Of a stretch of DNA of 14,498 nucleotides, positions 5,919 through 13,841 are shown one piece after another. The translations under genes and the position numbers were made by a program. The stretch is taken from NCBI GenBank assembly GCA_017430675.1, contig JAFRMM010000215.1, forward strand, positions 1 to 14,498, written 5' to 3'. The stretch's first letter is position 1. Each line of letters starts with the position of its first letter. The notes below the pieces were generated by a model that was not told the origin of the DNA, searched no databases, and saw only the letters and a program-made list of their open reading frames with translations. This stretch comes from Prevotella sp. (GTDB lineage Bacteria; Bacteroidota; Bacteroidia; Bacteroidales; Bacteroidaceae).

Positions 5919-6940
5919 AATCTCTTCGCCGTAGAGAGGAGCCCGCAGGCAGCGAAGATATCCTGTCCCCTACTCGCCCGGATGGTGGTGAAGACCCCGT
6001 GCTTCGTCAGATAGTCGCGCAACGACTCCATACGTTTCTCATCGGATTCAGGCAGATCCACTTCAGGGATCTCGTGAAAGCGTATGAGGTTCACGCGGCA
6101 TTCCAATCCCTCCAGCAGACGCACAATCTCACGGGCATGCATCGTCATGTCGTTGAGCCCTGCAAAACAGATATACTCAAACGAGCAACGGCGCTGATGG
6201 GTGAAGTCGTACTGTTTCAGCAGTTCCACCACCTCCGTAATCGACATCTGCCGTTCTGCGGGCATCAACTGACGGCGCTGTTCCGGTAGGGGCGTGTGCA
6301 TCGAGATGGCCACATGGCACTCGCTCTCATCGAGAAAGCGCTTCAGTTTGCCCTTGATGCCGACACTGCTTACCGTGATACGCTTCGGACTCCAGGCATA
6401 ACCATAGTTAGCGGTCAGGATCTCCGTAGCATGGAGCACGTTGTCGAGGTTATCCATGGGCTCGCCCTGTCCCATGAAGACGATGTTCGTCAGTGTCTCG
6501 CGCTCTGGCAGGGCGTAGATCTGGTTCAGGATATCACCTGCTGAGAGATTCCCCTCGAACCCCTGCTTGCCCGTCTGGCAGAAGAGGCAGTTCATCTTAC
6601 AGCCCACCTGACAGGAGACGCACAGCGTAGCACGATCACCATCAGGGATATAGACCGTCTCCACGAACCGGCTGTCAGTCACTGGAAAGAGATACTTGAT
6701 CGTCCCGTCCTTAGAACGCTGACAGTCGATGGGATCCATGGCTCCTATGGTATAGCGCTCAGACAGCCGTTCACGATTCTGCTTCGAGATGTTCGTCATC
6801 TCATCGATGCTCCTGACATGCTGCTGGTAAAGCCATTTAACCATCTGGCTCGCCGTGAACTGAGGCATGCCCAATTCCCTGGCAACAGCCTTCAACTCAT
6901 CAAGAGACATCCCCAGCAGTATCTTCTTTTCGCCGTCCAC
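5897..6940 (-). CDS. rlmN: 23S rRNA (adenine-2503-C2) methyltransferase RlmN
   Basis: 347 aa from the GTG at 6940 (MDGEKKILLGMSLDELK), typical for the family. This radical-SAM enzyme methylates A2503 of 23S rRNA and also certain tRNAs. The iron-sulfur motif C-x3-C-x2-C is C114, C118, C121 in CQVGCKMNCLFC. The methyl-carrying Cys is C332 in RGQDIFAACG, and C107 in LCVSCQVGC is the matching second catalytic Cys. GQGEPMDN (158-165) and SSVGI (191-195) are also characteristic. An ATG at 6910 would cut the N-terminus; upstream extension would cross the promoter. The last residues (NSTIV) derive from a short AT-rich repeat before pdxA. Probably co-transcribed with pdxA. Confidence 0.95.
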   Translation of the reverse strand: MDGEKKILLGMSLDELKAVARELGMPQFTASQMVKWLYQQHVRSIDEMTNISKQNRERLSERYTIGAMDPIDCQRSKDGTIKYLFPVTDSRFVETVYIPDGDRATLCVSCQVGCKMNCLFCQTGKQGFEGNLSAGDILNQIYALPERETLTNIVFMGQGEPMDNLDNVLHATEILTANYGYAWSPKRITVSSVGIKGKLKRFLDESECHVAISMHTPLPEQRRQLMPAERQMSITEVVELLKQYDFTHQRRCSFEYICFAGLNDMTMHAREIVRLLEGLECRVNLIRFHEIPEVDLPESDEKRMESLRDYLTKHGVFTTIRASRGQDIFAACGLLSTAKRLSNSTIV

Positions 6941-6957
6941 AATTCCTATTTTGGGTG

Positions 6958-6965
6958 CAAAGGTA
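6958..6965 (-). promoter_or_regulatory. -7 element for rlmN-pdxA
   Basis: Minus-strand TACCTTTG fits the consensus exactly and lies 17 bp upstream of the GTG start, supporting that start. No clear -33 TTTG is seen at standard spacing. It shares its upstream region with the divergent plus-strand promoter at 6985-7016. Confidence 0.55.
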
Positions 6966-6984
6966 GAAAAAAAATATTGAATTA

Positions 6985-7016
6985 TTTGGTATTCTCGGAA
7001 AATATTGCGAAATTTG
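6985..7016 (+). promoter_or_regulatory. Promoter of the multidomain gene at 7044
   Basis: TTTG (6985-6988), exactly 20 nt, then GAAATTTG (7009-7016), one mismatch from TAnnTTTG. The ATG at 7044 lies 27 bp downstream. The TTG at 7005 that would extend the frame is inside this promoter. Confidence 0.5.
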
Positions 7017-7043
7017 CACACTAATATATTACTAAGACACCCC

Positions 7044-10000
7044 ATGAGAGAGAAAATCGATTGTTTTTTGCCTTGCGACGACCTGAAGGCCGTCTCACAG
7101 ACCGTGAAGCAACTCAGAGGCAGCAAAACAGTTCAGAATATCAGTCTGCTGGTCTCCGCCTCCCTGACGGAAGGCACGTTGGCAGACTGTCCACAACTGC
7201 AAGTAGATAACCTCACCAGCAGTAACACGCTGATGAGCATTGCCGAGAACGCCAAGGCAGACTACGTGCTGCTACAGACGAAATCCACGCAGTTACAGAT
7301 CAGCGAGGATGCCCTTGACAGGATGCTGCGCATCGCCTCCGACTCCGATGCTGCCATGGTCTATGCCGACCATGACGACATCATCGACGGCAAGCGCCAG
7401 AATCATCCTGTCATCGACTACCAGTTGGGCAGCATCCGCGACGACTTCGACTTCGGTTCTTTGCTGCTCATCAAGACCTCCCTGCTCCACACCTTTGCCA
7501 TGCAGGCCGGAGAGAACGACTATCATCATGCGGGTCTCTATGCCCTGCGCCTCTTTCTGAGTCGCAAAGGCAGGATCTTCCACATCAACGAAAAACTCTA
7601 TACGGAGGAAGAGACGGACACCCGGGCCTCGGGCGTGAAACAGTTCGACTACGTGAACCCCCGCAACCGCGAGGTGCAGATAGAGATGGAACACGCTGCC
7701 ACGGCCCATCTGGCGGAGATCGGCGCGAAGATAGACCCCTCCTTCTACCGTCGTCCCGACTTCAACGAGCAGGAGTTCGACATGGAGGCATCTGTCATCA
7801 TCCCCGTCTATAACCGTGAGAAGACCATCTGCGACGCCGTGAACAGTGCGCTCCAGCAGAAGGCCAACTTCAAGTTCAACGTCATCGTCGTCGATAACCA
7901 CTCCACAGACAAGACCACGGAACTGCTGCGCGGCTTCCACGACGAACGGCTGGTGCATATCATCCCTGAGCGCACAGACTTGGGTATCGGCGGTTGCTGG
8001 AACCAGGCCATCCACGACGACCGCTGCGGACGCTTTGCCGTACAACTCGACAGCGACGACCTCTATTCTTCGCCGAAGACACTCCAACAGGTAGTGGATG
8101 CTTTCTACAAGCAGAACGCAGCCATGGTGATCGGTTCCTACCGTATGTGCGACTTCGAACTGAACACCCTACCGCCGGGACTCATTGACCATGCAGAGTG
8201 GACGGATGAGAACGGCCCTAATAATGCCCTGCGCATCAACGGTCTCGGCGCGCCCCGCGCCTTCTTCACGCCTCTGCTGCGACAAATAGGATTCCCTAAT
8301 ACCTCTTATGGTGAGGACTACGCCTTAGGCCTTATCTTCTCGCGCCACTACCGTATCGGACGCATCTTCACGGAACTCTACCTCTGCCGCCGCTGGGGAG
8401 GCAACAGCGATGCCGCCCTCTCCATCGACAAGATCAATGCCAACAACCGCTATAAGGACCAGTTGCGCACGCTGGAGATCCTCGCCCGTCAGCAGATGCT
8501 GCAGGGCAAGCAGGAACTGATGAACGACTCCCCCCTGCAACGGTTCTTCAACCGTCAGTTGGAGAAATGGGACGATGCCCGCCGTCGCTACCACGACCTG
8601 CGTAATGTCAAAACCCGTGAGTTGGCCGTTGGCGCCTCCTCCATACAGGTGCAGTGGAACCCCGCCCGCATAGGCTCTACGGGAGCGAAGATCGACGCGA
8701 AGGCCATCGCGGAGCGCCCCTGTTTCCTCTGTGAGCAGAACCGCCCCAAGGAACAGGTGAAGAAGAGCATCGACAGCCAGTACGACCTGCTTGTCAACCC
8801 CTTCCCCATCCTGCCCATCCACTTCACGATCCCCAGTGTGAGGCATGAGCCGCAACTCATCCGTACGGCCTATGGCGAGATCCATAAACTGCTCAACGAT
8901 TATCCAGAGTTGATGGTCTTCTACAACGGGCCTAAGTGCGGTGCCTCGGCACCTGACCATGCCCACTTCCAGGCTGGCACCAGCGGACTGCTGCCCCTTC
9001 AGATGTCGTGGCAGCGCCTGAGCCGTAACCTGACGAAGGTCATCAGCCTCAACGACGACGAGGATATCTCACTCATCGAGGAATACCCCTGTCCGGCCCT
9101 TCTCATCCGCAGCCGTTCGCAGTATGGCGACGAACAACTGTTCCTGCGCCTCTATGATGCCTTGCCACAACGTGAGGACGAGACGGAACCGATGATGAAC
9201 ATCGTCAGTTGGCGGCACGATGACGAATACCTGTCAGTGGTCTTCCCGCGTGGGAAGCACCGTCCCGACTGCTACTATGCCGAGGGCGGCAGTCAGTTCC
9301 TCATCAGCCCGGGAGCCCTCGACATGGCAGGTCTCTTCATAACCCCACGCCAAGAGGACTATGAACGTATCACGCCAGAGACTGCCCTCAGCATTCTCCA
9401 TGAAGTATCCTTGTCGAAAGACGGGTTTCAGCAGGTTATCGACAAACTGAGGGCCTCCGCCCCCAAGGATCTCACCTCTCACCTCTCACCTCTCACTTCC
9501 AAAGAGCCCACCGTTACCGTCGGCATCGTGAGTGCCAGCAAGATTTCCTTCGTTCTCAAAGGCGACTACATGGCCAAGGGCAGGGTGATCAGCGGAAGCC
9601 AGACGGTGGAATTCTCCGAAGGTGGCATCCTTTGGCGAGGCACACAGTATCGGCACCTGACCTTCCGTCCGCAGACCGATGATGCTTCTTTCTGTATTGA
9701 TGATGTCACCATCGGTGTGCATTTCCACTGGGAGCGGAAGCGTACAGAGGAATTTGAGGGTACACTGAACATCGTTGTCGAGGCCGACAAGATCGTCGCC
9801 ATCAACGAACTGCCTGTGGAGCGATACCTCACGAGCGTCATCTCCAGTGAGATGTCGGCCACGGCATCCCCCGAGTTTCTCAAGGCCCACGCCGTCATCT
9901 CCCGTTCCTGGCTGTTGGCACAGATGGAGAAACGCCGCCACGAGAACGGCAACGACAGTTTCTTCTCGTTCGTCAAGAAGGACGACGAGATCATCCGCTG

Positions 10001-10715
10001 GTACGACCGCGAGGACCATACCATCTATGATGTCTGCGCCGATGACCACTGCCAGCGTTACCAGGGCATCACGATGGCCAGCAGTCCGCAGGTGGCGGAG
10101 GCCATTGCAGCGACGCGCGGACAGGTGCTCGCCTACGACGGCGAGATCTGCGACGCCCGCTTCCATAAGTGCTGCGGTGGTGAGACCGAGGAGTTCCAGT
10201 ATTGCTGGGAAGACACGCCCAAGCCCTACCTTCTGTCTTTCCACGACCCCTATTGTAACACCAGTGACCAACAGATCCTCTCGCGCGTGCTCAACGACTA
10301 CGACCAGGAGACACCCGACTTCTACCGTTGGACGGTGGAATACACCCGTGGGCAACTCTCCGAACTCGTCAGCCGTAAGTTGAATATCGACTTCGGCGAG
10401 GTCACCGACCTCATCCCCCTGGATCGCGGCAAGAGCGGCCGCATCTGGCGCCTGAAGATCGTGGGAACGAAGAAGACGCTCACCATCGGCAAGGAACTTG
10501 AGATCCGCCGTGCCCTGAGCGAGACCCACCTGCTCTCCTCCGCCTTTGAGGTCGAGAAACTTCCCAACCACTTCCGTCTGCACGGCAAGGGCTGGGGCCA
10601 CGGTGTCGGCCTCTGTCAGATAGGTGCCGCCGTCATGAGTGAGCAGGGCAAGACCTATGAGGAGATTCTTCTCTTCTACTATCGCAACGCTGAAATCCAC
10701 CGTCTCTACGAATAA
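7044..10715 (+). CDS. Four-domain glycan enzyme: GT-like, GT2, DUF4922/HIT-like and SpoIID/LytB
   Basis: 1223 aa from ATG 7044, with no signal peptide or membrane helix. Residues 1-235 look like a degenerate GT-A fold ([19 protein letters not shown]). Residues 247-480 are a family 2 glycosyltransferase: [32 protein letters not shown], nucleotide-metal motif LDSDD (335-339) and SYGEDY (421-426). Residues about 520-800 match DUF4922 (HIT/GalT superfamily): [10 protein letters not shown] (559-568), [15 protein letters not shown] (629-643) with HAHFQ as likely catalytic motif, similar to Ap4A phosphorylases. A repeat-encoded linker (809-819) leads to SpoIID/LytB (about 820-1220): [15 protein letters not shown] with probable catalytic E936, [20 protein letters not shown] and [13 protein letters not shown] (1183-1195). 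SpoIID proteins cleave peptidoglycan glycan strands, normally outside the cytoplasm. It pairs with the AmpG-like gene 2 bp downstream. Substrates are unknown. Confidence 0.88.
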   Translation: MREKIDCFLPCDDLKAVSQTVKQLRGSKTVQNISLLVSASLTEGTLADCPQLQVDNLTSSNTLMSIAENAKADYVLLQTKSTQLQISEDALDRMLRIASDSDAAMVYADHDDIIDGKRQNHPVIDYQLGSIRDDFDFGSLLLIKTSLLHTFAMQAGENDYHHAGLYALRLFLSRKGRIFHINEKLYTEEETDTRASGVKQFDYVNPRNREVQIEMEHAATAHLAEIGAKIDPSFYRRPDFNEQEFDMEASVIIPVYNREKTICDAVNSALQQKANFKFNVIVVDNHSTDKTTELLRGFHDERLVHIIPERTDLGIGGCWNQAIHDDRCGRFAVQLDSDDLYSSPKTLQQVVDAFYKQNAAMVIGSYRMCDFELNTLPPGLIDHAEWTDENGPNNALRINGLGAPRAFFTPLLRQIGFPNTSYGEDYALGLIFSRHYRIGRIFTELYLCRRWGGNSDAALSIDKINANNRYKDQLRTLEILARQQMLQGKQELMNDSPLQRFFNRQLEKWDDARRRYHDLRNVKTRELAVGASSIQVQWNPARIGSTGAKIDAKAIAERPCFLCEQNRPKEQVKKSIDSQYDLLVNPFPILPIHFTIPSVRHEPQLIRTAYGEIHKLLNDYPELMVFYNGPKCGASAPDHAHFQAGTSGLLPLQMSWQRLSRNLTKVISLNDDEDISLIEEYPCPALLIRSRSQYGDEQLFLRLYDALPQREDETEPMMNIVSWRHDDEYLSVVFPRGKHRPDCYYAEGGSQFLISPGALDMAGLFITPRQEDYERITPETALSILHEVSLSKDGFQQVIDKLRASAPKDLTSHLSPLTSKEPTVTVGIVSASKISFVLKGDYMAKGRVISGSQTVEFSEGGILWRGTQYRHLTFRPQTDDASFCIDDVTIGVHFHWERKRTEEFEGTLNIVVEADKIVAINELPVERYLTSVISSEMSATASPEFLKAHAVISRSWLLAQMEKRRHENGNDSFFSFVKKDDEIIRWYDREDHTIYDVCADDHCQRYQGITMASSPQVAEAIAATRGQVLAYDGEICDARFHKCCGGETEEFQYCWEDTPKPYLLSFHDPYCNTSDQQILSRVLNDYDQETPDFYRWTVEYTRGQLSELVSRKLNIDFGEVTDLIPLDRGKSGRIWRLKIVGTKKTLTIGKELEIRRALSETHLLSSAFEVEKLPNHFRLHGKGWGHGVGLCQIGAAVMSEQGKTYEEILLFYYRNAEIHRLYE
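9471..9498 (+). repeat. Four tandem heptamers inside the multidomain gene
   Basis: CTCACCT is repeated at 9471, 9478 and 9485, followed by a variant CTCACTT at 9492. It encodes [10 protein letters not shown], the linker before the SpoIID domain. As 7 is not a multiple of 3, gain or loss of one unit would shift the frame. Confidence 0.9.
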
Positions 10716-10717
10716 TT

Positions 10718-12049
10718 ATGAATTATAGAAAATCTCCCTGGGCCTGGGTGCCCACCCTTTACTTCGCCGAAGGTCTGCCCTACGTGGCCGTGATGACCAT
10801 CTCGCTGATCATGTACAAGCGTCTCGGCCTGTCTAACACCGACATCACGCTCTACACCTCATGGCTCTACCTGCCATGGGTCATCAAACCCCTGTGGAGC
10901 CCGTTCATCGACATCATCAAGACCAAACGCTGGTGGATCGTCACCATGCAGTTGCTCATAGGCGCCTCCCTCGGCGGTGTGGCCTTCACCATCCCCGCCC
11001 CCTACTGGCTGCAGGGCTCCTTGGCCTTCTTCTGGCTGATGGCCTTCTCCAGTGCCACCCACGACATCGCCGCCGACGGCTTCTACATGCTGGGGCTCGA
11101 ACAGCACGAGCAGGCCTGGTTCGTGGGCATCCGCTCCACGTTCTACCGCATCGCCACCATCGTGGGCCAGGGACTGCTCGTCATGCTGGCTGGCAATCTC
11201 GAGGTCCTCACGCGAAATATCCGCTATTCGTGGAGCATCACGTTCTATGGCATGGCGGGCCTCTTCATCGCCTTCTGGCTCTGGCACCACTACATCCTTC
11301 CCCGCCCCAAGGAGGACACACGGGAGGACACCCGGGGACTGTCCCCTCGTGTGAGTAGCGAAGCGGATAACCCGGGGACTGTCCCCAGTGTGTCCTCTCC
11401 CACGATCCTCCAAGAATTCTGGCACACGCTCAAGACTTTCTTCCAGAAACCCCAAGTCTGGGCCGGCATCTGCTTCATGCTCTTCTACCGCATGCCAGAG
11501 GGACTGCTCGCCAAGGTCAGTGCCCTCTTCCTCATCGACACCGCTGCCAAGGGCGGCCTCGGGCTCTCCCCCGCCGAGTACGGACTGGTGCAGGGCACGG
11601 TGGGTGTCATCGGTCTCACCCTCGGTGGCATCCTTGGTGGCATCGTAGCCAGCCGCGACGGACTGAAGCGGTGGCTGTGGCCCATGGTACTGGCCATCAC
11701 CCTCCCCGACCTCGTCTATGTCTATCTCTCCTATGCCCTGCCCGAGAGCCTCCTCATCGTCAATGTCTGCGTGTTCATCGAGCAGTTCGGCTACGGCTTC
11801 GGTTTCTCCGCCTACATGCTATACCTTATTTATTATAGTCAGGGCGAGCACAAGACGGCCCACTATGCCCTCTGCACAGCCTTCATGGCTCTCTCGATGA
11901 TGATCCCAGGACTCTTTGCGGGTGCCCTGCAGGAGAGTGTCGGCTATCCCGCGTTCTTCCTCATCGTCGTGGCCGTCTGTACGATGACATACGTCGTCAC
12001 CGCCCTGCTCAGGATTGATCCCGAGTTCGGCAAGAAAAAACAGGAATAG
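10718..12049 (+). CDS. AmpG-like MFS transporter, putative muropeptide permease
   Basis: 443 aa with about 12 hydrophobic segments, as expected for the major facilitator superfamily. AmpG-type features are FAEGLPYVAV (16-25), LYLPWVIKPLWSPFID (50-65) and SSATHDIAADG (111-121). AmpG imports anhydro-muropeptides from the periplasm for cell-wall recycling. The gene starts 2 bp after the stop of the SpoIID-containing gene, so the two are almost certainly co-transcribed, and SpoIID is a peptidoglycan-acting family, which supports the substrate guess. The cytoplasmic loop between helices 6 and 7 is enlarged by residues about 199-227, encoded by a palindromic repeat inserted in frame. Substrate specificity remains inference. 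Confidence 0.85.
   Translation: MNYRKSPWAWVPTLYFAEGLPYVAVMTISLIMYKRLGLSNTDITLYTSWLYLPWVIKPLWSPFIDIIKTKRWWIVTMQLLIGASLGGVAFTIPAPYWLQGSLAFFWLMAFSSATHDIAADGFYMLGLEQHEQAWFVGIRSTFYRIATIVGQGLLVMLAGNLEVLTRNIRYSWSITFYGMAGLFIAFWLWHHYILPRPKEDTREDTRGLSPRVSSEADNPGTVPSVSSPTILQEFWHTLKTFFQKPQVWAGICFMLFYRMPEGLLAKVSALFLIDTAAKGGLGLSPAEYGLVQGTVGVIGLTLGGILGGIVASRDGLKRWLWPMVLAITLPDLVYVYLSYALPESLLIVNVCVFIEQFGYGFGFSAYMLYLIYYSQGEHKTAHYALCTAFMALSMMIPGLFAGALQESVGYPAFFLIVVAVCTMTYVVTALLRIDPEFGKKKQE
11313..11396 (+). repeat. REP-like palindromic element inside the transporter gene
   Basis: An 84-bp block bounded by AGGACACAC (11313-11321) and its inverse GTGTGTCCT (11388-11396). It holds two copies of CCCGGGGACTGTCCCC (11331-11346 and 11371-11386), 40 bp apart, each with the palindrome GGGGAC-T-GTCCCC. 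The length is 28 codons, so the frame is kept. A related sequence occurs at 367-382. Confidence 0.85.
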
Positions 12050-12080
12050 GGAAAACCCTATGGGCAAATAGGACTTTTCA

Positions 12081-12112
12081 TTTGTGGCGTATAGAAATAA
12101 CACCTATCTTTG
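12081..12112 (+). promoter_or_regulatory. Promoter of the lipoprotein gene
   Basis: TTTG (12081-12084), exactly 20 nt, then TATCTTTG (12105-12112). This is the best promoter match in the window together with that of tRNA-His. Confidence 0.75.
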
Positions 12113-12133
12113 CAGCGTAAACAATTTAAAGAT

Positions 12134-12138
12134 AGGAG
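12134..12138 (+). promoter_or_regulatory. Shine-Dalgarno-like AGGAG
   Basis: AGGAG lies 8 nt before the ATG at 12147. Such sites are uncommon in this phylum. It decides the start codon over the upstream frame that opens at 12084. Confidence 0.55.
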
Positions 12139-12146
12139 ATTCGATT

Positions 12147-12758
12147 ATGAAGAAGTTTTTCTACTACGCAATGATGCTGATTCTCGCAGGGTTCACAATG
12201 ACCAGTTGCGAGACTGACGAAGAGATAGCCCGCAGACTCACCGGTGTTGACTGGGAGGGCGATATGGACACCTACTACTGCAACCGCTGGGGCGAGGAGT
12301 TCCGCGATGGCGAGTACCGCACCGTCTGGCGCTTCGAGGCCGACTACTACGACAGTTACGGCAATGCCACCCGCGGCTATGGTTTTGAGACAGACTACGA
12401 CTATAACCACCGTGGCGAATATGCCTACAGTTCCTTCCGTTGGGAAGTGCGGGGCGGCAACATCTACATCGACTACGACGATCGCACCTGGAACCCCGTA
12501 CGTATTGACTGGTGTGACTACAGACTATCCTACAGCCATTTCAGCGGCACGATGTACGACTGGGACGACCGTTCCTACGACTTCAACCTCTACAGCAACA
12601 GCAGTTGGCGCTGGGACGACTACCGCGACTACCGCTACCGCACCCGCTCCGTCGAGGCTGACGGCACAGAAACGCCCATCTACATCGGCGAGGACGGCAA
12701 GAGCATCGCCACAGGCAAGTTCGCCAAGGCACTGAACACCAAAAAGGCTTCCCTCTAA
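12147..12758 (+). CDS. Aromatic-rich lipoprotein of unknown function
   Basis: 203 aa from ATG 12147. A lipoprotein signal MKKFFYYAMMLILAGFTMTSC predicts lipidation at Cys21. The mature part is strikingly rich in Tyr, Trp and Asp/Arg (YYDSYGNATRGYGFETDYDY, YDWDDRSYDFNLYSN, WRWDDYRDYRYR), alternating in a way typical of beta strands. The segment LTGVDWEGDMDTYYCNRWGE near the start of the mature protein resembles small Bacteroidota lipocalin-like or beta-barrel lipoproteins whose domain opens with L-x-G-x-W-x-G, but I cannot name a family. The end (GEDGKSIATGKFAKALNT) is different in composition. It has its own promoter and a terminator whose first arm is its own last codons. Expected in the outer membrane or periplasm. 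Confidence 0.8.
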   Translation: MKKFFYYAMMLILAGFTMTSCETDEEIARRLTGVDWEGDMDTYYCNRWGEEFRDGEYRTVWRFEADYYDSYGNATRGYGFETDYDYNHRGEYAYSSFRWEVRGGNIYIDYDDRTWNPVRIDWCDYRLSYSHFSGTMYDWDDRSYDFNLYSNSSWRWDDYRDYRYRTRSVEADGTETPIYIGEDGKSIATGKFAKALNTKKASL

Positions 12759-12798
12759 AACAATAAAAAGGCTTCCTTAGAGGGAAGCCTTTTTATTT
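12741..12798. terminator. Bidirectional terminator with a duplicated arm
   Basis: AAAAAGGCTTCCCTCTAA (12741-12758) is perfectly complementary to TTAGAGGGAAGCCTTTTT (12777-12794): an 18-bp stem. The left arm includes the lipoprotein stop codon. A second copy of AAAAAGGCTTCC (12765-12776) sits in the loop and could pair instead with the right arm as a 12-bp hairpin. A-rich and T-rich flanks let it serve the convergent cysE too. Confidence 0.85.
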
Positions 12799-12804
12799 AC
12801 CTTT

Positions 12805-13725
12805 CTAAATGCCTGCCCCATCCTGGAAACCTGCGTCGATGGCTTTCGACTGGAGGATGCGCGAATAGGGCGGCACAGAGTGCGTCAACCAGATGTTACC
12901 GCCGATGACGGAGTCGTGGCCGATGGTGATGCGACCCAGGATCGAAGCATTGGAATAGACCGTCACGTTATCCTCGATGATCGGGTGACGCGGCACGTTC
13001 AGCATATTCCCCTGCTCGTCGTACTTGAAACTCTTGGCACCTAAGGTCACACCCTGATAGAGCGACACGTGATGGCCGATGATCGTTGTCTCGCCGATGA
13101 CCACACCCGTACCGTGGTCGATGGAGAAGTACTCGCCTATCTGCGCCCCCGGATGGATATCGATACCCGTCTTCGAGTGCGCCAACTCCGTGATGATACG
13201 GGGAATCACGGGCACCTTCAGTTCGTGGAGTTTGTGGGCCATGCGGTAGTGGGTCATCGTATTCATCACAGGATAGCAGAAGATCACCTCACCGTAGTTT
13301 GGCGCGGCGGGATCGTTGTCGAACATCGCCTGCACATCGGTATAGAGCAGCCGCTTGATCTCAGGCAGTGCGTCGAGGAACTCCACGGCCAGATGCTCCG
13401 CCTCGTCATAGACTTCCGCCTTCGTGCGGATCTGCTCACAGTCCTCACAGAACTGGAGGCCGTGGGCGATCTGTTTCGTCAGCAGCGTCAGCAACTCATC
13501 CATGTGCACACCTATATAATAAGAGCGGATGGTCTCGTCGGGCTGCCGCTTCTGGAAGTAGTCGGGGAAGATGATGCTCTTCACGAGCGTCACGATCTGC
13601 TTCACCATCTCCACTGAGGGCAGGGGTGCCTCCGTGGCGGGCATCATGCTCCGTTCTTTCTCCGAGTACTTCGACAGCAGTGCCACATTTCGACGCACCG
13701 TGTCGTTCATCACTTTCTTGTCCAT
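12805..13725 (-). CDS. cysE: Serine O-acetyltransferase
   Basis: 306 aa from ATG 13725 (MDKKVMNDTVRRN). The enzyme makes O-acetylserine from serine and acetyl-CoA, the first step of cysteine synthesis, in the cytoplasm. An N-terminal helical domain (1-180) precedes a left-handed parallel beta-helix of hexapeptide repeats: GIDIHPGAQIGEYFSIDHGT with likely catalytic Asp189 and His204, then VVIGETTIIG, SLYQGVTLGAKSF and ASILGRITIGHDSVIGGNIW. About 300 aa is the common Bacteroidales form. An upstream open frame to 13983 is discarded because it crosses the promoter. It converges on the lipoprotein gene and shares its terminator. No cysteine-related neighbour is seen. Confidence 0.95.
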   Translation of the reverse strand: MDKKVMNDTVRRNVALLSKYSEKERSMMPATEAPLPSVEMVKQIVTLVKSIIFPDYFQKRQPDETIRSYYIGVHMDELLTLLTKQIAHGLQFCEDCEQIRTKAEVYDEAEHLAVEFLDALPEIKRLLYTDVQAMFDNDPAAPNYGEVIFCYPVMNTMTHYRMAHKLHELKVPVIPRIITELAHSKTGIDIHPGAQIGEYFSIDHGTGVVIGETTIIGHHVSLYQGVTLGAKSFKYDEQGNMLNVPRHPIIEDNVTVYSNASILGRITIGHDSVIGGNIWLTHSVPPYSRILQSKAIDAGFQDGAGI

Positions 13726-13755
13726 CGTATTCAGTCCTTTGTAAGTTTCCGGGGG

Positions 13756-13763
13756 CAAAGGTA
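13756..13763 (-). promoter_or_regulatory. -7 element for cysE
   Basis: Minus-strand TACCTTTG matches the consensus and lies 30 bp before the ATG at 13725. No good -33 element is seen. Confidence 0.5.
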
Positions 13764-13841
13764 CGAAAAAAGGTTGTAAAAGCCACGAAAAAGAGAGAAA
13801 AAAAACATAAGTCGTTCGATTGCTCCACATGCACATTAGGG

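Noticed and set aside
7293..8087. Long minus-strand frame (264 codons) opposite the multidomain gene
   Set aside because: It lies opposite a clearly coding glycosyltransferase region, has no family motifs, and is a shadow of GC-biased codons.
9486..10700. Minus-strand frame of 404 codons
   Set aside because: It is antisense to the SpoIID domain, whose motifs are unmistakable; the composition (many Val, Leu, Asp) is typical of antisense shadows.
12057..12076. Possible terminator after the transporter gene (CCTAT/ATAGG then TTTT)
   Set aside because: The 5-bp AT-rich stem is too weak to support as a terminator.
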